Assembly (NCBI GenBank): GCA_020912385.1
Contig: CP087223.1
Span: forward strand, 682,001 to 746,000
DNA length: 64,000 nucleotides
Source of the DNA: Neofusicoccum parvum
Lineage: Eukaryota; Ascomycota; Dothideomycetes; Botryosphaeriales; Botryosphaeriaceae
Direction of reading: 5' to 3'
Shown one piece after another: positions 19,691 through 32,067 of this stretch. Position 1 is the first letter of the stretch. Each line of letters starts with the position of its first letter. Below the pieces are notes generated by a model, which was not told the origin of the DNA, ran no database searches, and saw nothing but the letters and a program-made list of their open reading frames with translations. Made by a program: the position numbers and the translations under genes.

Positions 19691-20720
19691 ATGGCTTTAC
19701 CACGACCACGTACTATTTTCCCAAGTAGCGATAACTTCGCTAGACCTCTTCGCGGCCGCTTAGAGTCGGAGAGTGAAAGGGAAGCTATCAATCCCAAAAG
19801 GAGACGTGTAGATGACGATCCTTTAAACCGCAGCTTGGATGACGTAGAGGATCGCGAGATAGCTTTAAGCAACCCAACAGAGGTCGGACCGTCGATCTTA
19901 AACCCACTTCAAGGAGAACCGTGGGGAAAATACGTGAAGTTACTCGAGGAAGACCACGCGGGACTGGTAATAATGGCCTGGACTGATGAAGGTTCTGTCG
20001 TCGCCATTAAGGCGGTAAAGCTGGCGGAAGCTACGGCACCTAAGATCAGCTCCTTGCAACATTCGAACATTGTCGCAGTTCGTGAAGCCTTTATGGATGG
20101 CCGCACCCTGTATCTCATTAATGAGTACATGGCAGTATCTTTAGCCGATGTTGCCGTTAGTCCATGGAGGCTTGGAGAGAGAGAAGTAGCGACCGTATGC
20201 GAAGGAGTACGGCAAGACGTTCTGAATCAAACGTTCTCCCTCGATTAACGCTCTTCAGATAATTCGAGGACTCATATTCATCCATAGTCGTCTCGATACA
20301 AACTACGGAGCGTTCACTTGCGAGGACGTGCTCCTTGCTAATTCTGGACAGGTGAAGCTTGGTCAGTAGCCCTCCCTTACCAACATCAGGACCGCATCTG
20401 ACGGAAACTTAGCAAACTTTGGCGAGTTGTTCCTGCGCGGAAAAGGTGTCGATAATGACGCAAAGTTCGTGGGCGTCGTTGTAGTAGAGCTTCTAGAGCC
20501 TGAGGCGTGCGTAGATGACGCTGAGTCAGCGGAATTATTGAAGTTTGGGACACCGGCTGCTCGCAGCTTCGTTCGCCACACGAAGACTTCGGACGTTGGA
20601 TCGTTACTCAGAGAAGATTTCATAAGCCTGTCGGTAGGTCCTCACATACTGTTTAAGTATGTCGAGTTTACACGTAAAACTGTGTCGAGAAGTTGGGGTC
20701 TCTCGCCAGATGCACCTTGA
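19691..20720 (+). CDS. Pseudokinase-like protein C (308 aa, three exons)
   Basis: Exons 19691-20206, 20259-20361 and 20413-20720 join in frame. It is the most kinase-like of the three: VVAIKAVKL (Lys107), LQHSNIVAVREAF, hinge LINEYMAVSLADV, then FIHSRLDTNYGAFTCEDVLL, where the HRD triad has become YGA, and KLANFGELF at the DFG position (Asp replaced by Asn). The C-lobe has KFVGVVVVELLEP, like the F-helix 'VWSLGVILLELL', and ARSFVRHTKTSDVGSLLREDFI, like the late helices of real kinases. The basic N-terminal KRRR (37-39) may be a nuclear signal. Function is unknown. The intact frame argues for selection. Confidence 0.7.
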
Positions 20721-20889
20721 TAGAAACAACACGTTTTCGTTAATCTTGTCCAGGATTCGGATAGCCTTAGGCTAGTAATTGGACCTTGAATGAAAATATG
20801 TCACCATTACGATCAAGCTCATTCTCCATAAACCTTCCTTGAATTTATGTTGAATAATTCTTGTGGCTGTAATGGTGGACAAAGCACTT

Positions 20890-21500
20890 AATGCTATCAT
20901 GGCACGATTTGCTTTACCGTACTACGATTTGCTTATCGTGTTATGATTTGCATGCCGTACTACTATTAGCTTCACCGTGCCATGGTTGGATTTTCCGTGC
21001 CACGGTGACCGTCGTACTGTGGTGAGTCTACCGTGCCACTGCTGTTGCCGTGTCCCGATAGCCGCTGTACCATGATCACCGCTATGTCAGAATAGCCGCC
21101 GTGTCATGATTCGATCCGGCGTTTCACGGTTGACTTTACCGTACCACGGCAATTGCCGTCCTACGATCTGGTTCACCGTGCTACAATAGCCGCCATGCCA
21201 TGGTTGATTTTGCCGTACCACGATTGGTTTCATCGTGACACGTTGATCGCCATACCGCGATTGGCTATGCTGTGCTATAATTACTGCCGTGCCAAGATAA
21301 GATCTACCGTGCTGTAATAGCCGCCATGTTACGATCGGTTTTATTATGAGGTGGTAGCCGCCGTGCCACGATTGGATGCCGTGCCGTGATGGCCGCCATA
21401 ATATGATTGGGTTTAACGTGACGCGGCTGGCTTTATAGTAACACGGTAACAGCCGTGCTACGATTGGGCTTGCCGCTCTCTTTGCTAGAGCCATCGCGGG
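20890..21500. repeat. Degenerate satellite with a unit of about 20-22 bp
   Basis: About thirty loosely conserved units built on CCGTGCCACGATTGGCTT, alternating with GCCGCC and partly palindromic (CCGTGCCACGG). Spacing is irregular and differences are numerous, so the array is old. The minus-strand reading frame across it (21087-21494) is a by-product of the repeat. It lies just upstream of the DUF3723 gene. Confidence 0.75.
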
Positions 21501-21630
21501 TCATAAAAATCGTGCCCCATACTATAATTAGCCAAGCAGCTTAACCGCCGTGCTTTATATAGTATCACTGTTATATGCGGTTCGCTCTTGTGCTACGGTG
21601 ATAAATGGAGCTATACAAATCATCGCTTGA

Positions 21631-21640
21631 CTATAAATAG
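21631..21640 (+). promoter_or_regulatory. TATA box of the DUF3723 gene
   Basis: CTATAAATAG lies 33 bp before the first ATG (21673). That spacing puts the transcript start very close to this ATG, so translation might instead begin at the second Met (21748), just before the conserved core. Confidence 0.55.
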
Positions 21641-21672
21641 CCATACCGCTAACGAGGGAATCTATTGATATT

Positions 21673-24308
21673 ATGCTACACTCTCCTCTAATTTCTGACG
21701 AGCCATACGAATTTCTCACGTTCTTAGAGAATCGAACTTGGCATGCTATGGAGGCCAATCACTCTAACGAAAGACGAGAATATTATAGAGGACTAGTAAA
21801 AGTGAAGTTAAGTGACCTTACGTTCGAGGATGGTAACTTTCAAGGAGGAAGATATCTGGATAAGAAAAATGTCCGCCGATTAGTAGAAGTCTTTCGCATA
21901 GAAGGTTGTAAACGTTACGAACCGGAACACCGTATATCGGCACTTATTGAGGGGCAGCATCTGCAGGAAGCGCTTGAACTTTCCGGGATCTCTGAGACGA
22001 ATCTATTCCAGCACCAAGCCCTTCCACCAGAACTACGACTTGGCACAAATCGAGTTTTACGATGTCTGTTCGGGAAGCATCGCGTAGAAGCTGCTCAGGT
22101 ATTTTACGTAGACCCGAAGGATAAGTGGTGGATCATTGAGCTTTACGATGATGGTTTGTGCTTCGCTGAATAGTATAGTAAAATTTGCTGAAGATTGAAT
22201 AGCTATGCCCGAGGATCTTTCGATAGACCTGCGACTGGACAACCAAAACGCTGGACTAATACCGACCGGAGAGATCTTTCGAAACTTCAGGAGCTATCAG
22301 CTACAAGGAAGAGATGTGTTGGCGAACAGATGGCTGGCGAGATTTTCACGTAGTATGAGAAGAGATGTAAGGACTCTAACACGACTGTGGAACGGTCGGC
22401 TGATTCAAGCCTTTGATGACGCCCTGTCGTTTCCTGGACTTTGGCCCGGCCTTAGGCTCGGGGCTCTCCAGAGAATCTTACCAATGGGATGCTTCGATGT
22501 AAGGATTCCGAAATTTAAGCTCCGGATCGCACTAATACCAGTAGGAATTAGTTTGCTATCTTGAACACATGCTTCGTTCTTGGAGATATATTGTCGACGA
22601 TGACGAATATCTTCAGGCTCGAGTCGACCCTGTTACGATCGAACATCTTCAGGGCCTCACACCAATATTTTCACTTTCAGATAGAAGGAAAATCTCATCG
22701 CTTATGCGAGACGGAAGCCTGTTCCCAACTCTTCACGATGGTGATGCACGGAGAGCAGTTCATAAACGCCTCCTACATTTCCAGGGTCGTATAACTTCCT
22801 TCTTCACCTTTACCGAGGATACAATCTACCTCGAGGGCCCAGCAAAGGCGCTTAGATCGTTGCTTCCCGGCGCCCCACATGATTCAACAAGAGAAGCTGC
22901 ATCAAAAGCGTATGGTAGCGAAGGTGACGCGCTTCTACAGGTCGACGAAGACACTTTTCGATCAGTTGAGGTGGCTTACGGATATGACGCTGATATTGCA
23001 TACCGCAATCTATGGCTTTACGCCCTGCGTCATTTTCCGTGGCTCACTGGAATCGCGCCTCGGAGACGGTCCAGAGAATCAGCTCAAGCGTACCACACCC
23101 GTGAAGAGTCGAAAACCAAGTTCGCATGCCTGGCACATGCCCTAGGGTATGACACTAGAGAAATAACGGTGCTGCGTCAAGAAGTCAGCACTCCATTAAT
23201 TGGACAACGAGCTGCCGAGGAGCGCTACCGCCCTAGGAGTCCGGTAGAGCTACCTACCAGAGCTGGATCGCAGATAACTGAAACGGCCGGTCGAGAAGCT
23301 ACGCATGGGTCCTTCTCCGAACCAAGCTTCTCGGAAGATGACGAGAAGCTTGAAACTCAATTCAGATGGGGAAAGCCATTCTCGAAAGATTTCGAAGAAG
23401 CAAGGAAACATCTCTTTAACCAATCCATATACGATGATACAGAGCAGGTCACCAAGCAGTTTGTCACGTCCTTTGCCATCACGCGGGAAATCTTCTTAGC
23501 ATTCTTCGGTCGCGCACCCGAAATACCCATCGGTGCTGATTCACGCCCGGATGCTTGGTCTGAAGGAGCAAACACACCAGCTTCGCCTGCATTACTACAG
23601 CAGAGAGAGCGCCTTTTAGGGCCCGAAATTACTGCTGCTGGGAGCAGAGCTTGTTCAACTGTCACGGAGGTCCCTATACCTCGAGCTGTACAGTCGAATC
23701 AGGCAAGGACATCAGGATCCTCTGCGTATACCACGCAGAGTGACGTCGAGTTTTCTAATTCCTCGATCAATTCAAGGACAAGCCGGGTGTACATGTTAAC
23801 TCATGAAGATATTCATGAGGTCGGCTTCATGCTCCAAGATTCTGAAGGAGCTTATCGAATGCCTCTTCACGACAGTCAGCTCGGTGTTCAACTTAGCGCC
23901 TTCTTCGAACGTTTCGATGAGCCTGTTGTCTTTTACCTCTATGAATCAGGCCGATTCTTTCTAGAAAGTCTGAATTCCGATAAACTTAACCGTCGGGTGC
24001 AGACTTTGATCGGCAAATACACCTTCTTCAGCTTCATCGAAAAGGGTATTGTGTATCCAAGACGCTCTCAGCTCCATTCGCTCATCACAAAAACCAGAAT
24101 TATCTTTGTTAGGAGGCGGCTCGGGTTAGAAGAGAATCTAGTACGGCTGCCACATTCAACAAAGGAGCAAATAGCCGTGTTATGGGAGTTGTTTCCTTCG
24201 ATTCGTCCGACTCGTCCCGCACCGTGGATTCTAGAAGAAGAACCTTTTCAACACGAACCACAACGGCAACGTTCGTCCAACAGGTGGTTTCTTGCTCAAA
24301 ATAGTTGA
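21673..24308 (+). CDS. DUF3723 protein (846 aa, three exons)
   Basis: Exons 21673-22153, 22203-22498 and 22545-24308 join in frame (phases 1 and 0; intron 2 has a CACTAAT branch site and ends CAGTAG). Family hallmarks: EYYRGLVKVKLSDLTF, a ParB-like segment ('GQH' and 'GKHRVEAA' motifs), WWIIELYDD, GEIFRNFRSYQ, then AFDDALSFPGLWPGLRLGALQRIL and a long helical C-terminal half. Function is unknown; from memory the family is one of the recurrent accessory genes of Starship elements. The ParB-like GxHR motif hints at nucleotide or DNA binding, which is inference. Its neighbour at 24608-26656 faces it tail to tail, 299 bp away. The gene is intact. Confidence 0.82.
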
Positions 24309-24607
24309 GTCAGATTACTTACTTTAAGTCATCACCCTGAGGAACATGCATTGACTCGAGGTATTTGCTAAGCATTATGCTTTGCCTTGGTTTTGTTATG
24401 TTAGGGTTAGTTGGCGTCTGGGTAGTGGCTTTAGAGTCGCCACTACAAGCGACAAGATCATCGTCGAGGAGCGTACCAATTCAAGTAAAGAAAAGATCTA
24501 CGAAATGATAAGACAGGCTAGGCGGTCCGCTTAGGTAACCGTGTACTTGCCGCTAGTGTGGTGATCTAGGGCTTGACTCTGCTATTCTAAATCTTCGCCT
24601 TGGTATC

Positions 24608-26656
24608 CTACCTCTCCTTTACTTGCCGATCAGCCATTTCCGTCTCCGAATCCGCTTGGGTCGGAGATAGGTCGGAATATTCCCACTCCTTGCCGCCCTC
24701 CTCTCCCAGTGCAGTTCCCCCTTTCCCAACGCTTATTATATTCCCCAATTTATCCGTCACTCCTAAAACCGGTTGTCCATACCCGCTGGCGTCTCCCTGC
24801 GCCCTTGTGGAAGCTTCTAAGGATGGTGACTCTCCTAGTAAACGGGCTAACGGCGATGGACTGTGTGTTGAAAGCGAGGAGAGGTTGCCTTCCAGTTGTC
24901 CGTCTTCACTTTGGCCATCGACCTCTACCTCTATGCTATCATCATGAGAAGAAAAGCTAGCACGGGTTGATAGTGAACCTCCGGTCTGTGCTATCTCAGT
25001 CGTACTCGCCACATCCTCGATACTCTCGCCGCTTGTAGAGCGCCGTCGCTCAGCTCGCGTGCGAGTGAACCGTAGTAGATCTGACTGAGCGCTCTCACCG
25101 CTGACAGTAGATCGTACTGTTCTTATTATTGCCTGTAAGATTGTCTGCGCAGATTATTAGACGCAGACATGATCATCTAGTCTTATCAACTCACCTGTGG
25201 GCTTCTTTCCCCACCCATATCCCAGCCAGTACTCTTCAGCATGTCCCGGACATCAGTTCCTGTTTCCTGAACATCTCTGACACATATATCCCTCTCCTCA
25301 CGAACTTGGTCCAACGCGTTGTCTCTCTCTTCTTCAATTACCATTTCCATTTGCTGCTGTGCCTGATAGATGAGATCATCATAAGTACCATCGTCATCTA
25401 TAACCTTCCTCACAACGGCTGGAAGGTGTTCTTTGACAATAGGCTCCACTACACCTGCGAGAGGATGCTGGCCAGCTCGGTCTTGCTCCGTAGTAGACTG
25501 TGAGTCATCCGAAGCACGACTTTTTTGAATTCCTGGCCGAAGCTTGTAGATTACGTCATACAGCATTTGCGGCAGCATGTCCTGCACGGTAGTCCTAAGC
25601 ACGGTAGGAAGCATCTCCGAGAGTGCTTTCTCAACAATGTTTGGTAACACATCGTGTACCATGCTCTGCACGGCCGAATGTACGAGGTCCGCGTCCGTCG
25701 AGATTGGAATCGAAGGCTCTTTACGGGTCGCAGTGTTGATGCCTGTAGGGGACCGGCTAGCGAGAAGTGGGCTGAAAGCGTGTGCCGAAAAGTCCGTATC
25801 CGTGTCTGTGTTGGAGACGTAGGCACTTGGCCTAGAGAAATCGGTTGCACGTCTCTTAGGTGTAAGGATTGGGGAGGCTACGAAAATCAGAACTCTCTCG
25901 TTATTCTTTTGAGGATCACGGTGGACAGAAAATGAAACAGAGCATGTTCTCAGCGTATTTCTTACCTTCTCGAGAACGTTTGTTAGTTGCCCGCTCTGCC
26001 TGCTGCGAGTAGGCCGGAGGAAGCTCAACGACATTGAATACCTCCCAGGAAGCTTCGCGGGCGCCGGTTCCGCCATACATACGCCGGAGATTCACGGGCA
26101 TGGACGTGAGAGCCCCTCTCTGACAGGCCAATGAATTGAATTCTCGTAGCTCTGCCATTTGAAGCTCGGTGATGTGGTCTGCTGGAACGTATATTAAGAG
26201 TTTAGTAGCCTGGCAGAGACGCTGGAAAGCCAGTACCGTCCTGCGACAATCACGTTTTAGTGTGAGGACAGTAGCAGTCGATGGCACGATCACGCAGCCG
26301 TGGGCCCTCATATCCAGAACAAGAGTGAGGGCTTGTCCGGTCGGGCGTATCGGATTGTTCTGGGCAAAATGACTGAAAATACCAGATGGGATATTCTTTG
26401 CGTCGCCGTATTCGTGGTGCATCCCTTCAATGTTTTCAGGTGGTAGTCGTAATGAGACTGGATGCTCGCCATCAAAGCCTTCAAAATGAGCAAGCTGTCG
26501 CAAAACGATGTTGCCTAGACGAGGTTCTTTGGTCCGGTTCAAGCCGAGTGACAAGGTACACGGGCACCAGGTTCCGTGGCCGTCGGTCTCTTGGACTACA
26601 ACGGAACGATGATTGAATATCGAGAGCGAGGAAGCGACCCGACGGCTGGACGTCAT
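24608..26656 (-). CDS. Conserved fungal protein of unknown function (632 aa, three exons) beside DUF3723
   Basis: Minus-strand exons 26656-25966, 25877-25195 and 25132-24608 join in frame. The intron-1 acceptor could also lie about 10 bp away with little change. The N-terminal 230 residues look globular (CRRTVLAFQRLCQATKLLIY, then LPPAYSQQAERA and a basic KRSRE). The middle has an amphipathic stretch with repeated VLPNIV/LPTVLRTTVQDMLPQ and a coiled coil (QQQMEMVIEEERDNALDQVR). The C-terminus is Ser/Glu-rich and disordered, ending DRQVKER. I recognise this as a type of protein seen beside DUF3723 genes in other Pezizomycotina, from memory only. I assign no function. Convergent arrangement with DUF3723 suggests co-transfer. 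Confidence 0.6.
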
Positions 26657-26859
26657 AGTTTAGATGATTCTTTCAACGCTTCGAATGACATTAGCTTTGA
26701 CAGAAAAAAATGGTATATTAATTTGAATAAATGATAGCCCCGCGATTGCGGTAACCCCTCCCACCCGGGCTTTGTGTCGAGTAGCCCTGACTCGAAGTGA
26801 TGTCGCCCAGACACCGCTATCATCGGACAATCAAAAGCTGTGTAGGATCCCAACAATGG

Positions 26860-27500
26860 ACTACTGTCGACGGCCGCCTACCGCTCTCTAAGAGGCCCTG
26901 TGAAATCACAGAGATGATAGGGTGGGAGCTAGAGGACAGAGTGATGGAGAAGAGACAGCTTGGCCGTGATGACAGGGTGGCTGTGGCCGCTCCGGTGCTC
27001 TGCGGAGTCTCAGCCCGAACAACTATCGACCGACAGCTCCCCTACCCCTCCCCAAGAGGAGGCCCTATGAAGCCACAGGGATGGCAGGATGAGAGTAAGT
27101 AGGACAGTGCCAGGAGGGACGCGGCGGCTCCGAAGCGATGACAGCGCACCCCTCGTGTAATCTCCGTGTCAGCGGACACCAAAGCACAGCTAAACCTCAA
27201 CCTAGACTCTCATCGACCGATAACTCCCCTAACCCTCCCCAAGAGGAGGCCCGATGAAACCACAGGGATGGCAGGATGAGAGTCGGAGGAATAGGGTAAA
27301 GGAAGGATGGCAGCTGCTCAGGCGCGGCGACAAGAAGGCTCACGATCCGACTGGCGAACACTCTAGCCTGCGAAGTCCTGCCTCGGCGGCTACCGGCTAG
27401 CGACCAAGCTTACCCTCCCGTCGAAGAACACTGAAGTATCTGAGGAAGTATAGACCCGAAGCCAGGGGCGATAGGCCGAGAGAGGATGGCGGCTGGACTG
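26860..27500. repeat. Three to four degenerate tandem repeats of about 160-190 bp
   Basis: Units share CGACCGA(T/C)AACTCCCCTA, CCAAGAGGAGGCCC, then CACAGGGATGGCAGGATGAG. They start near 26866, 27026 and 27213, with a weaker unit near 27400. They lie between the unknown gene at 24608-26656 and captain 1. I see no coding content. Confidence 0.6.
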
Positions 27501-27855
27501 CGACGACAGGTCCGGTTGGTGCGGAGGCGGCGTTCGGAATGGGGAGGTAAAGCAGCGAGGACGTAAGAGTCTATCTACGCGGGTAAGTGAAATAGCACGT
27601 ACAGTAATGAAGGATATAGGAGATCTGAAGAGGTAACGGTGGGCAGGTCAATTTCGTGAATGACGTTGGATGAGAGGATTGGATGGTGTCGCAGGTTAGG
27701 AGGCGAGAGGCGAGAGGCTTTCGCCTGGAGAGGTGAAAACGGAGTGGCTGGGAGCACGTGACGTCTAAGGCCCCCACAGCTGGATAGCTCCGAGTCGCTA
27801 GCGTGTCGGGGCCCTCGTAAGCGCGGCTACAAAGCTCACCTTGACACCATTCAGA

Positions 27856-28560
27856 GTCCCAACAGTAATAAGACCATTCCGCCCATTTCTCACTCCTAAA
27901 GATATCTATACGTAGACATCGTAACTGCATAACCCCTTATACAACAAAAAAGACAAGTTAACACCAAGGGAGCACTATCTTGGTAGCACGTGACGCACGT
28001 GACCGCCGTCGGTCTTTGATTGCGGCGTATGCCTCTGCCTCGCTTACTTCCTCATTCATTGTTCTCTCCACCATGTGAAGGCTGTGCCGTAACATAGAAG
28101 GGACTGGACACGAAATATTGTGCTTGATATCTTTGAGATAGAGATGCTTTATGGGTTCGACAGTTTACCTAAGCCAGGGTCGTGGCTCCGGCTGATCGCG
28201 ATTAGTGCATACGGGCGCATTCGGGTACGCTAAGGATGGCCTTGTAAGCGCCCTGGACGGCGGAGGATCGCACACTTGGCTCCGTTTTTAGCCAATCGCG
28301 AGGAGTAGCGCCAGGAACAACCTTTGTAGAAAATAGCAACAAAGTGATCTGACGGACGCCGTTGTCTCAGGACATACAAATCTCCGTAGCGTCGCTCATT
28401 ATCATTTCGGCCGAGTGTCACAATTGCGCGACCAACCCTATGGGAAAGGTCCATCTGGCGAGCGCCAAAGCGCCCGCATCTTTAGAAGCGTCCCAATAGT
28501 AACGAGACCCTCCCGCCCGTTGCTCGCTCCTAAAAATATCTATGTACAGACATTACGACA
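27856..28560 (+). repeat. Direct repeat pair of about 75 bp upstream of captain 1
   Basis: 27856-27930 and 28490-28560 share GTCCCAA-AGTAA-GAGACC, CGCCC, then CTCGCTCCTAAAAATATCTA, at roughly three-quarters identity. The second copy lies 225-295 bp before the captain 1 ATG. It could be part of a terminal region of a mobile element, but no clean inverted repeat is seen. Confidence 0.5.
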
Positions 28561-28671
28561 TCCACGCGTAGTTCCAGTCGTCGTTCGCGTGATTCTTCGC
28601 GACGAAGCCGCCATGGCTAAATTTAGCGCAGGTGACTGCATCGGCGCTTCAACCACACAGAGGAAGACGGC

Positions 28672-28681
28672 TATATATATG
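28672..28681 (+). promoter_or_regulatory. TATA box of captain 1
   Basis: CTATATATAT lies about 105 bp before the ATG at 28785. Captain 2 has an equivalent CTATATAAG about 155 bp before its ATG. Confidence 0.5.
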
Positions 28682-28784
28682 CCGTCGAATCCACCTGTCC
28701 CTTCACTCTACTATCCATCTCGGATTAAAGGACTCTATCTATTCCATACTACCTTCTACTCTCCGACCAAGGTTCTAGACGGCC

Positions 28785-31087
28785 ATGCGATATACCTCAC
28801 CCCATTGCGAATCGGATTCCGGATCTGAAGATGAGAAATGTCTAACCGTAGGAGATCTGGAGAGGATTGACGCTGAATTCGATGAGGGCGCTCTTACGAG
28901 AAAAGTATACAGTACAAGTAGCGAGGCTCTCTTTGGAAGGATAGATAAGCTGTGGAGAGAGTACGATCTATCTCTTATGTTATAGGAAATTCCGTGCTTA
29001 CCACCTTGTCCAGTTACTGCGCCTATAGAAAATTAGAATGCCACGCAACCATCGAGGCCGTCTCAACCAAAATACTGTACAATTTCTTTTATTGGATACT
29101 TCACGGTCGGCGGAAGACTTTACGATCGATGAGTACGCTCGAAACATATTGGAAAGTTTTTTGCTTGGTTCGTGAGCGTCGCGTGGGACGTAAGCTTGAT
29201 AGGCTTATTGTAGTACAGATGAAAGACGTGAGTAATCAATCTAGCCAGTTTATTTTGGTCATTCGAAGAGCTAAGCCAGTTGGAAGGTCCTCAAGGCACT
29301 AGCAAAGGAGTTCGGCCTAGAATCAGAGAAGAGAGAGAAGACGGCAATGTATGTCGAGGACCTGTTTGAAGTGCTAAAGACACAGTGGACATCACCCGAA
29401 ATGACTTTCGATCATGAAAGACATAGAGTAGAACTCTGCTTGTTCCTGCTGCTAGCTGGGACAACTGGGAACAGACCTGCGGCGCTTTTAGCGCTCCGCT
29501 ACCGGGATGTTGAAGCAAGCCTCATACGAGATCCCGCAGGCGGGAGTGAACCGTGCATATTACTCGAATTCAAGTACACACAGACTAAAGGATACCTTGG
29601 ACAGAAAGATAGGTATATTTGCCCGCACTTCCACATTGTTGCCTGTGCTCACTCTAAGCTAGCAACACGTTCGCTATCCCACAGATCCGCTATGATCCTT
29701 GTCTAGTGCTCTCTCCTCATACCTACTTCCTTGCGCTAGCCTTCAGCGATCAAGCGTTTGCGGCGCAAGACCTTGTAGATCCAGAAGGGCTTTTTAAGTT
29801 AAGTGTTGTGAACGGCTTATTTCAAGCCCATCTCCCGTGGAAGGAGGATGTTTTAGATTTGCCAATATTTCGGAGGAGCTGCCGTGCAGTACAGGGTGTC
29901 GCGATATCCCAAGATCAGTTACTTGACAGCACCGTCCGTCCGTGGCTCCGCAGGCTTGGCGAGATCACTGGCATGGAGAAAATTTGCCACCCCTACGTGC
30001 TCCGCTACGCTGCTGGGAAAGCCTTCGATAGTAGTGGTAAGTCCCGAGACACGAGTTGGAGGGACCTTTAACGATTGAAGACGACTGAATTTTCCTAGAT
30101 GGGATTAGCGACTCCCTGCGAAACTTGATCATGCAACACTCCAAGTCTGAAGTCTTCCAGCAGCACTACCTTCCCCGGCGAATCACTGCGGACACGCAGG
30201 CTGCCTATCGCGGCTTGTCGGCCCAGTCAGAGATGATGCGAGCGGCTACCGGGATGAGAAGAGGTATCGATCCACGAAGGCCGCGCAGATTATCCCCTGA
30301 GCAGCTGTGTCAGATTGAAAGGCACCCTAAAGTTATAAAAGCGTGTAAGCGGAAAAATGCCTTGTTGCTCCAGCTCAAGCAAGCGAAAAAGGGATTGGGT
30401 CTGGAAACGTGTGTTTCGACTCTCCAATCCGCTAAAGATCAAGCCCAGCGAGCTTATCAAACAGAGAAGAGGCGACAAAAGGACGCGCTTCTTAAATCAA
30501 CCAAGCGAAGCTTTAAGAGAGAACAGGCCATTGCCGATATTCAAAACCAGCTGAATGACCTGCCAGTCGACACAACGGAGCAGGAGGACTGTGTACGTGT
30601 GTTGCCGGAGCGTGTACGGGTTTACGAAGCGCTTTTCACCTTACCCAGGTCGACCGTACGCGAGGAGCAAGGCCGAGAGACACAGGCGATCGCCGCCCTC
30701 GTGGCCCTCTGCGCCAAGAAGGAAGATCGTCGGTATTTTCAAATGTCAACTGAGAAGCCTTCGTTAGACGGTGATGACAACCAAAAAGAGGATCCATCAG
30801 GTGCGGATGCCATCATTATTGGTCAATATTCCGAGCTGCGCCTACAAGTGTGCAGGCCTACGCAATGCTTTCTTTGCTTAGGTGATAAAGAACTACCGCT
30901 AGAGAAGCGCACAAAAGAATTCTGCAGGCGTGGAGTTCTAAAAAAACACATTTTGCGTTACCACCTCAGCCATCACGTTGAGGGCGGAACAATCAAGTGT
31001 CCCCTTGACGGCGAACTACTACACAGTCACGCTCACGTTTTAAGGCACGGTCACTCTGTGCATGGGACACCGTTCCAGATACGCTAG
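28785..31087 (+). CDS. DUF3435 tyrosine recombinase, Starship-captain family, copy 1 (692 aa)
   Basis: Five exons: 28785-28960, 29014-29227, 29287-29612, 29663-30036, 30099-31087. All junctions keep frame and carry fungal introns of 50-62 nt. The catalytic residues of a tyrosine recombinase are visible: Arg193 in TGNRPAALLAL, His348 and Arg353 in HPYVLRYAAGKAFD, His377 in IMQHSKSE and the nucleophile candidate Tyr387 in FQQHYLPR. The block ending TADTQAAYRG is characteristic of DUF3435. A basic helical region and two C2H2-like fingers (CFLCLGDKE...H...H, KCPLDGE...H...H) follow. In Starships the captain is the first gene at the 5' end, points inward and mobilises the element. This copy would point rightwards. 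Intact; whether it is active is unknown. Confidence 0.88.
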
Positions 31088-32067
31088 TTTTGGTTTCTAA
31101 GTAACAAGGCTTGGCTTGAATCTATACGTGAGCGTCAACATGCGGAAGATGATGTAGATATTATCACTGTTCTCGATCTTTTCGCCATTATAATGTTGGG
31201 TACATATGGCTCTTGGAAAGACTAGGTGAGCGAAAGATTGTTAATACCACCGTTAAGTGTACTGTATAGCGGCTCTTTTACTGGCAAATAAACACTCCGA
31301 CTTACACGGTAAAGACACAAGACTGCTAGTTCTCGGTTTACAGACTCACATAGGCCATGGCGAGGATGAAAAATAGTGAGACTAGAGCTGTCGTTAAATA
31401 TATCACCCGGTATAACCCGATATCCCAATCCCGCCACTCTAAAGGCCATACCTTAGACCCAAGTGCACCTGTTATCTGTAGTAACCTCCCTCCCTGCGTG
31501 CCGGGCCTCCCTGCGTGCCGGGGTAAACGCGAGGTACGTTGACTTCGCAGCGATATGAAATCTGTGCACGCACTGATATTCTTATAATTCTGGATTAACT
31601 ATGTTCTATAGACACTACTTAATATCCGAAACCCCTCTTACTTAGAAAATCATGTTAGCATGGCCGTCTATCGCCTAATTTCTGCAAAGTGCATCTTCTT
31701 GGCGCGATAGGATTCCTCCGTAATAGCATCAACGCTAATCTCTTATTACTTCCAAATCTCACCAGAGGGCCTAAACAGAGCCTGCTAGTCCCCTAGAGGT
31801 ACTAGGAAGTATTTATTACCGATATGTCTGGCGCGGCGTTGAAGTTCGCCACGCAGGTCGGTACATCCGAACAGATCGATAACACAATTCTAGTTTAGTG
31901 CAATACGATACGTTACGCGCTAGGAATCGCAATAATAAAACAAAGCTTAGGTAATCCGCACCAACTTCTCTGCCAAGCCTGTGGCTGTTCGGCCTGTGGC
32001 TGCCTCTAGCCTAACTTTTCCCGGCGGACGGCAGAATTCCCTGCGTACAGAAATAGGAACGCCGCCA
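31088..32067. other. Intergenic region between captain 1 and the NB-ARC NLR, no gene seen
   Basis: About 980 bp with only short frames. It contains a 17-bp tandem doublet (CCTCCCTGCGTGCCGGG, near 31490-31523). No recognisable element ends. Confidence 0.45.

Noticed and set aside
21087..21494. 135-codon minus-strand frame
   Set aside because: It lies wholly within the degenerate 20-22-bp satellite and repeats its motif.
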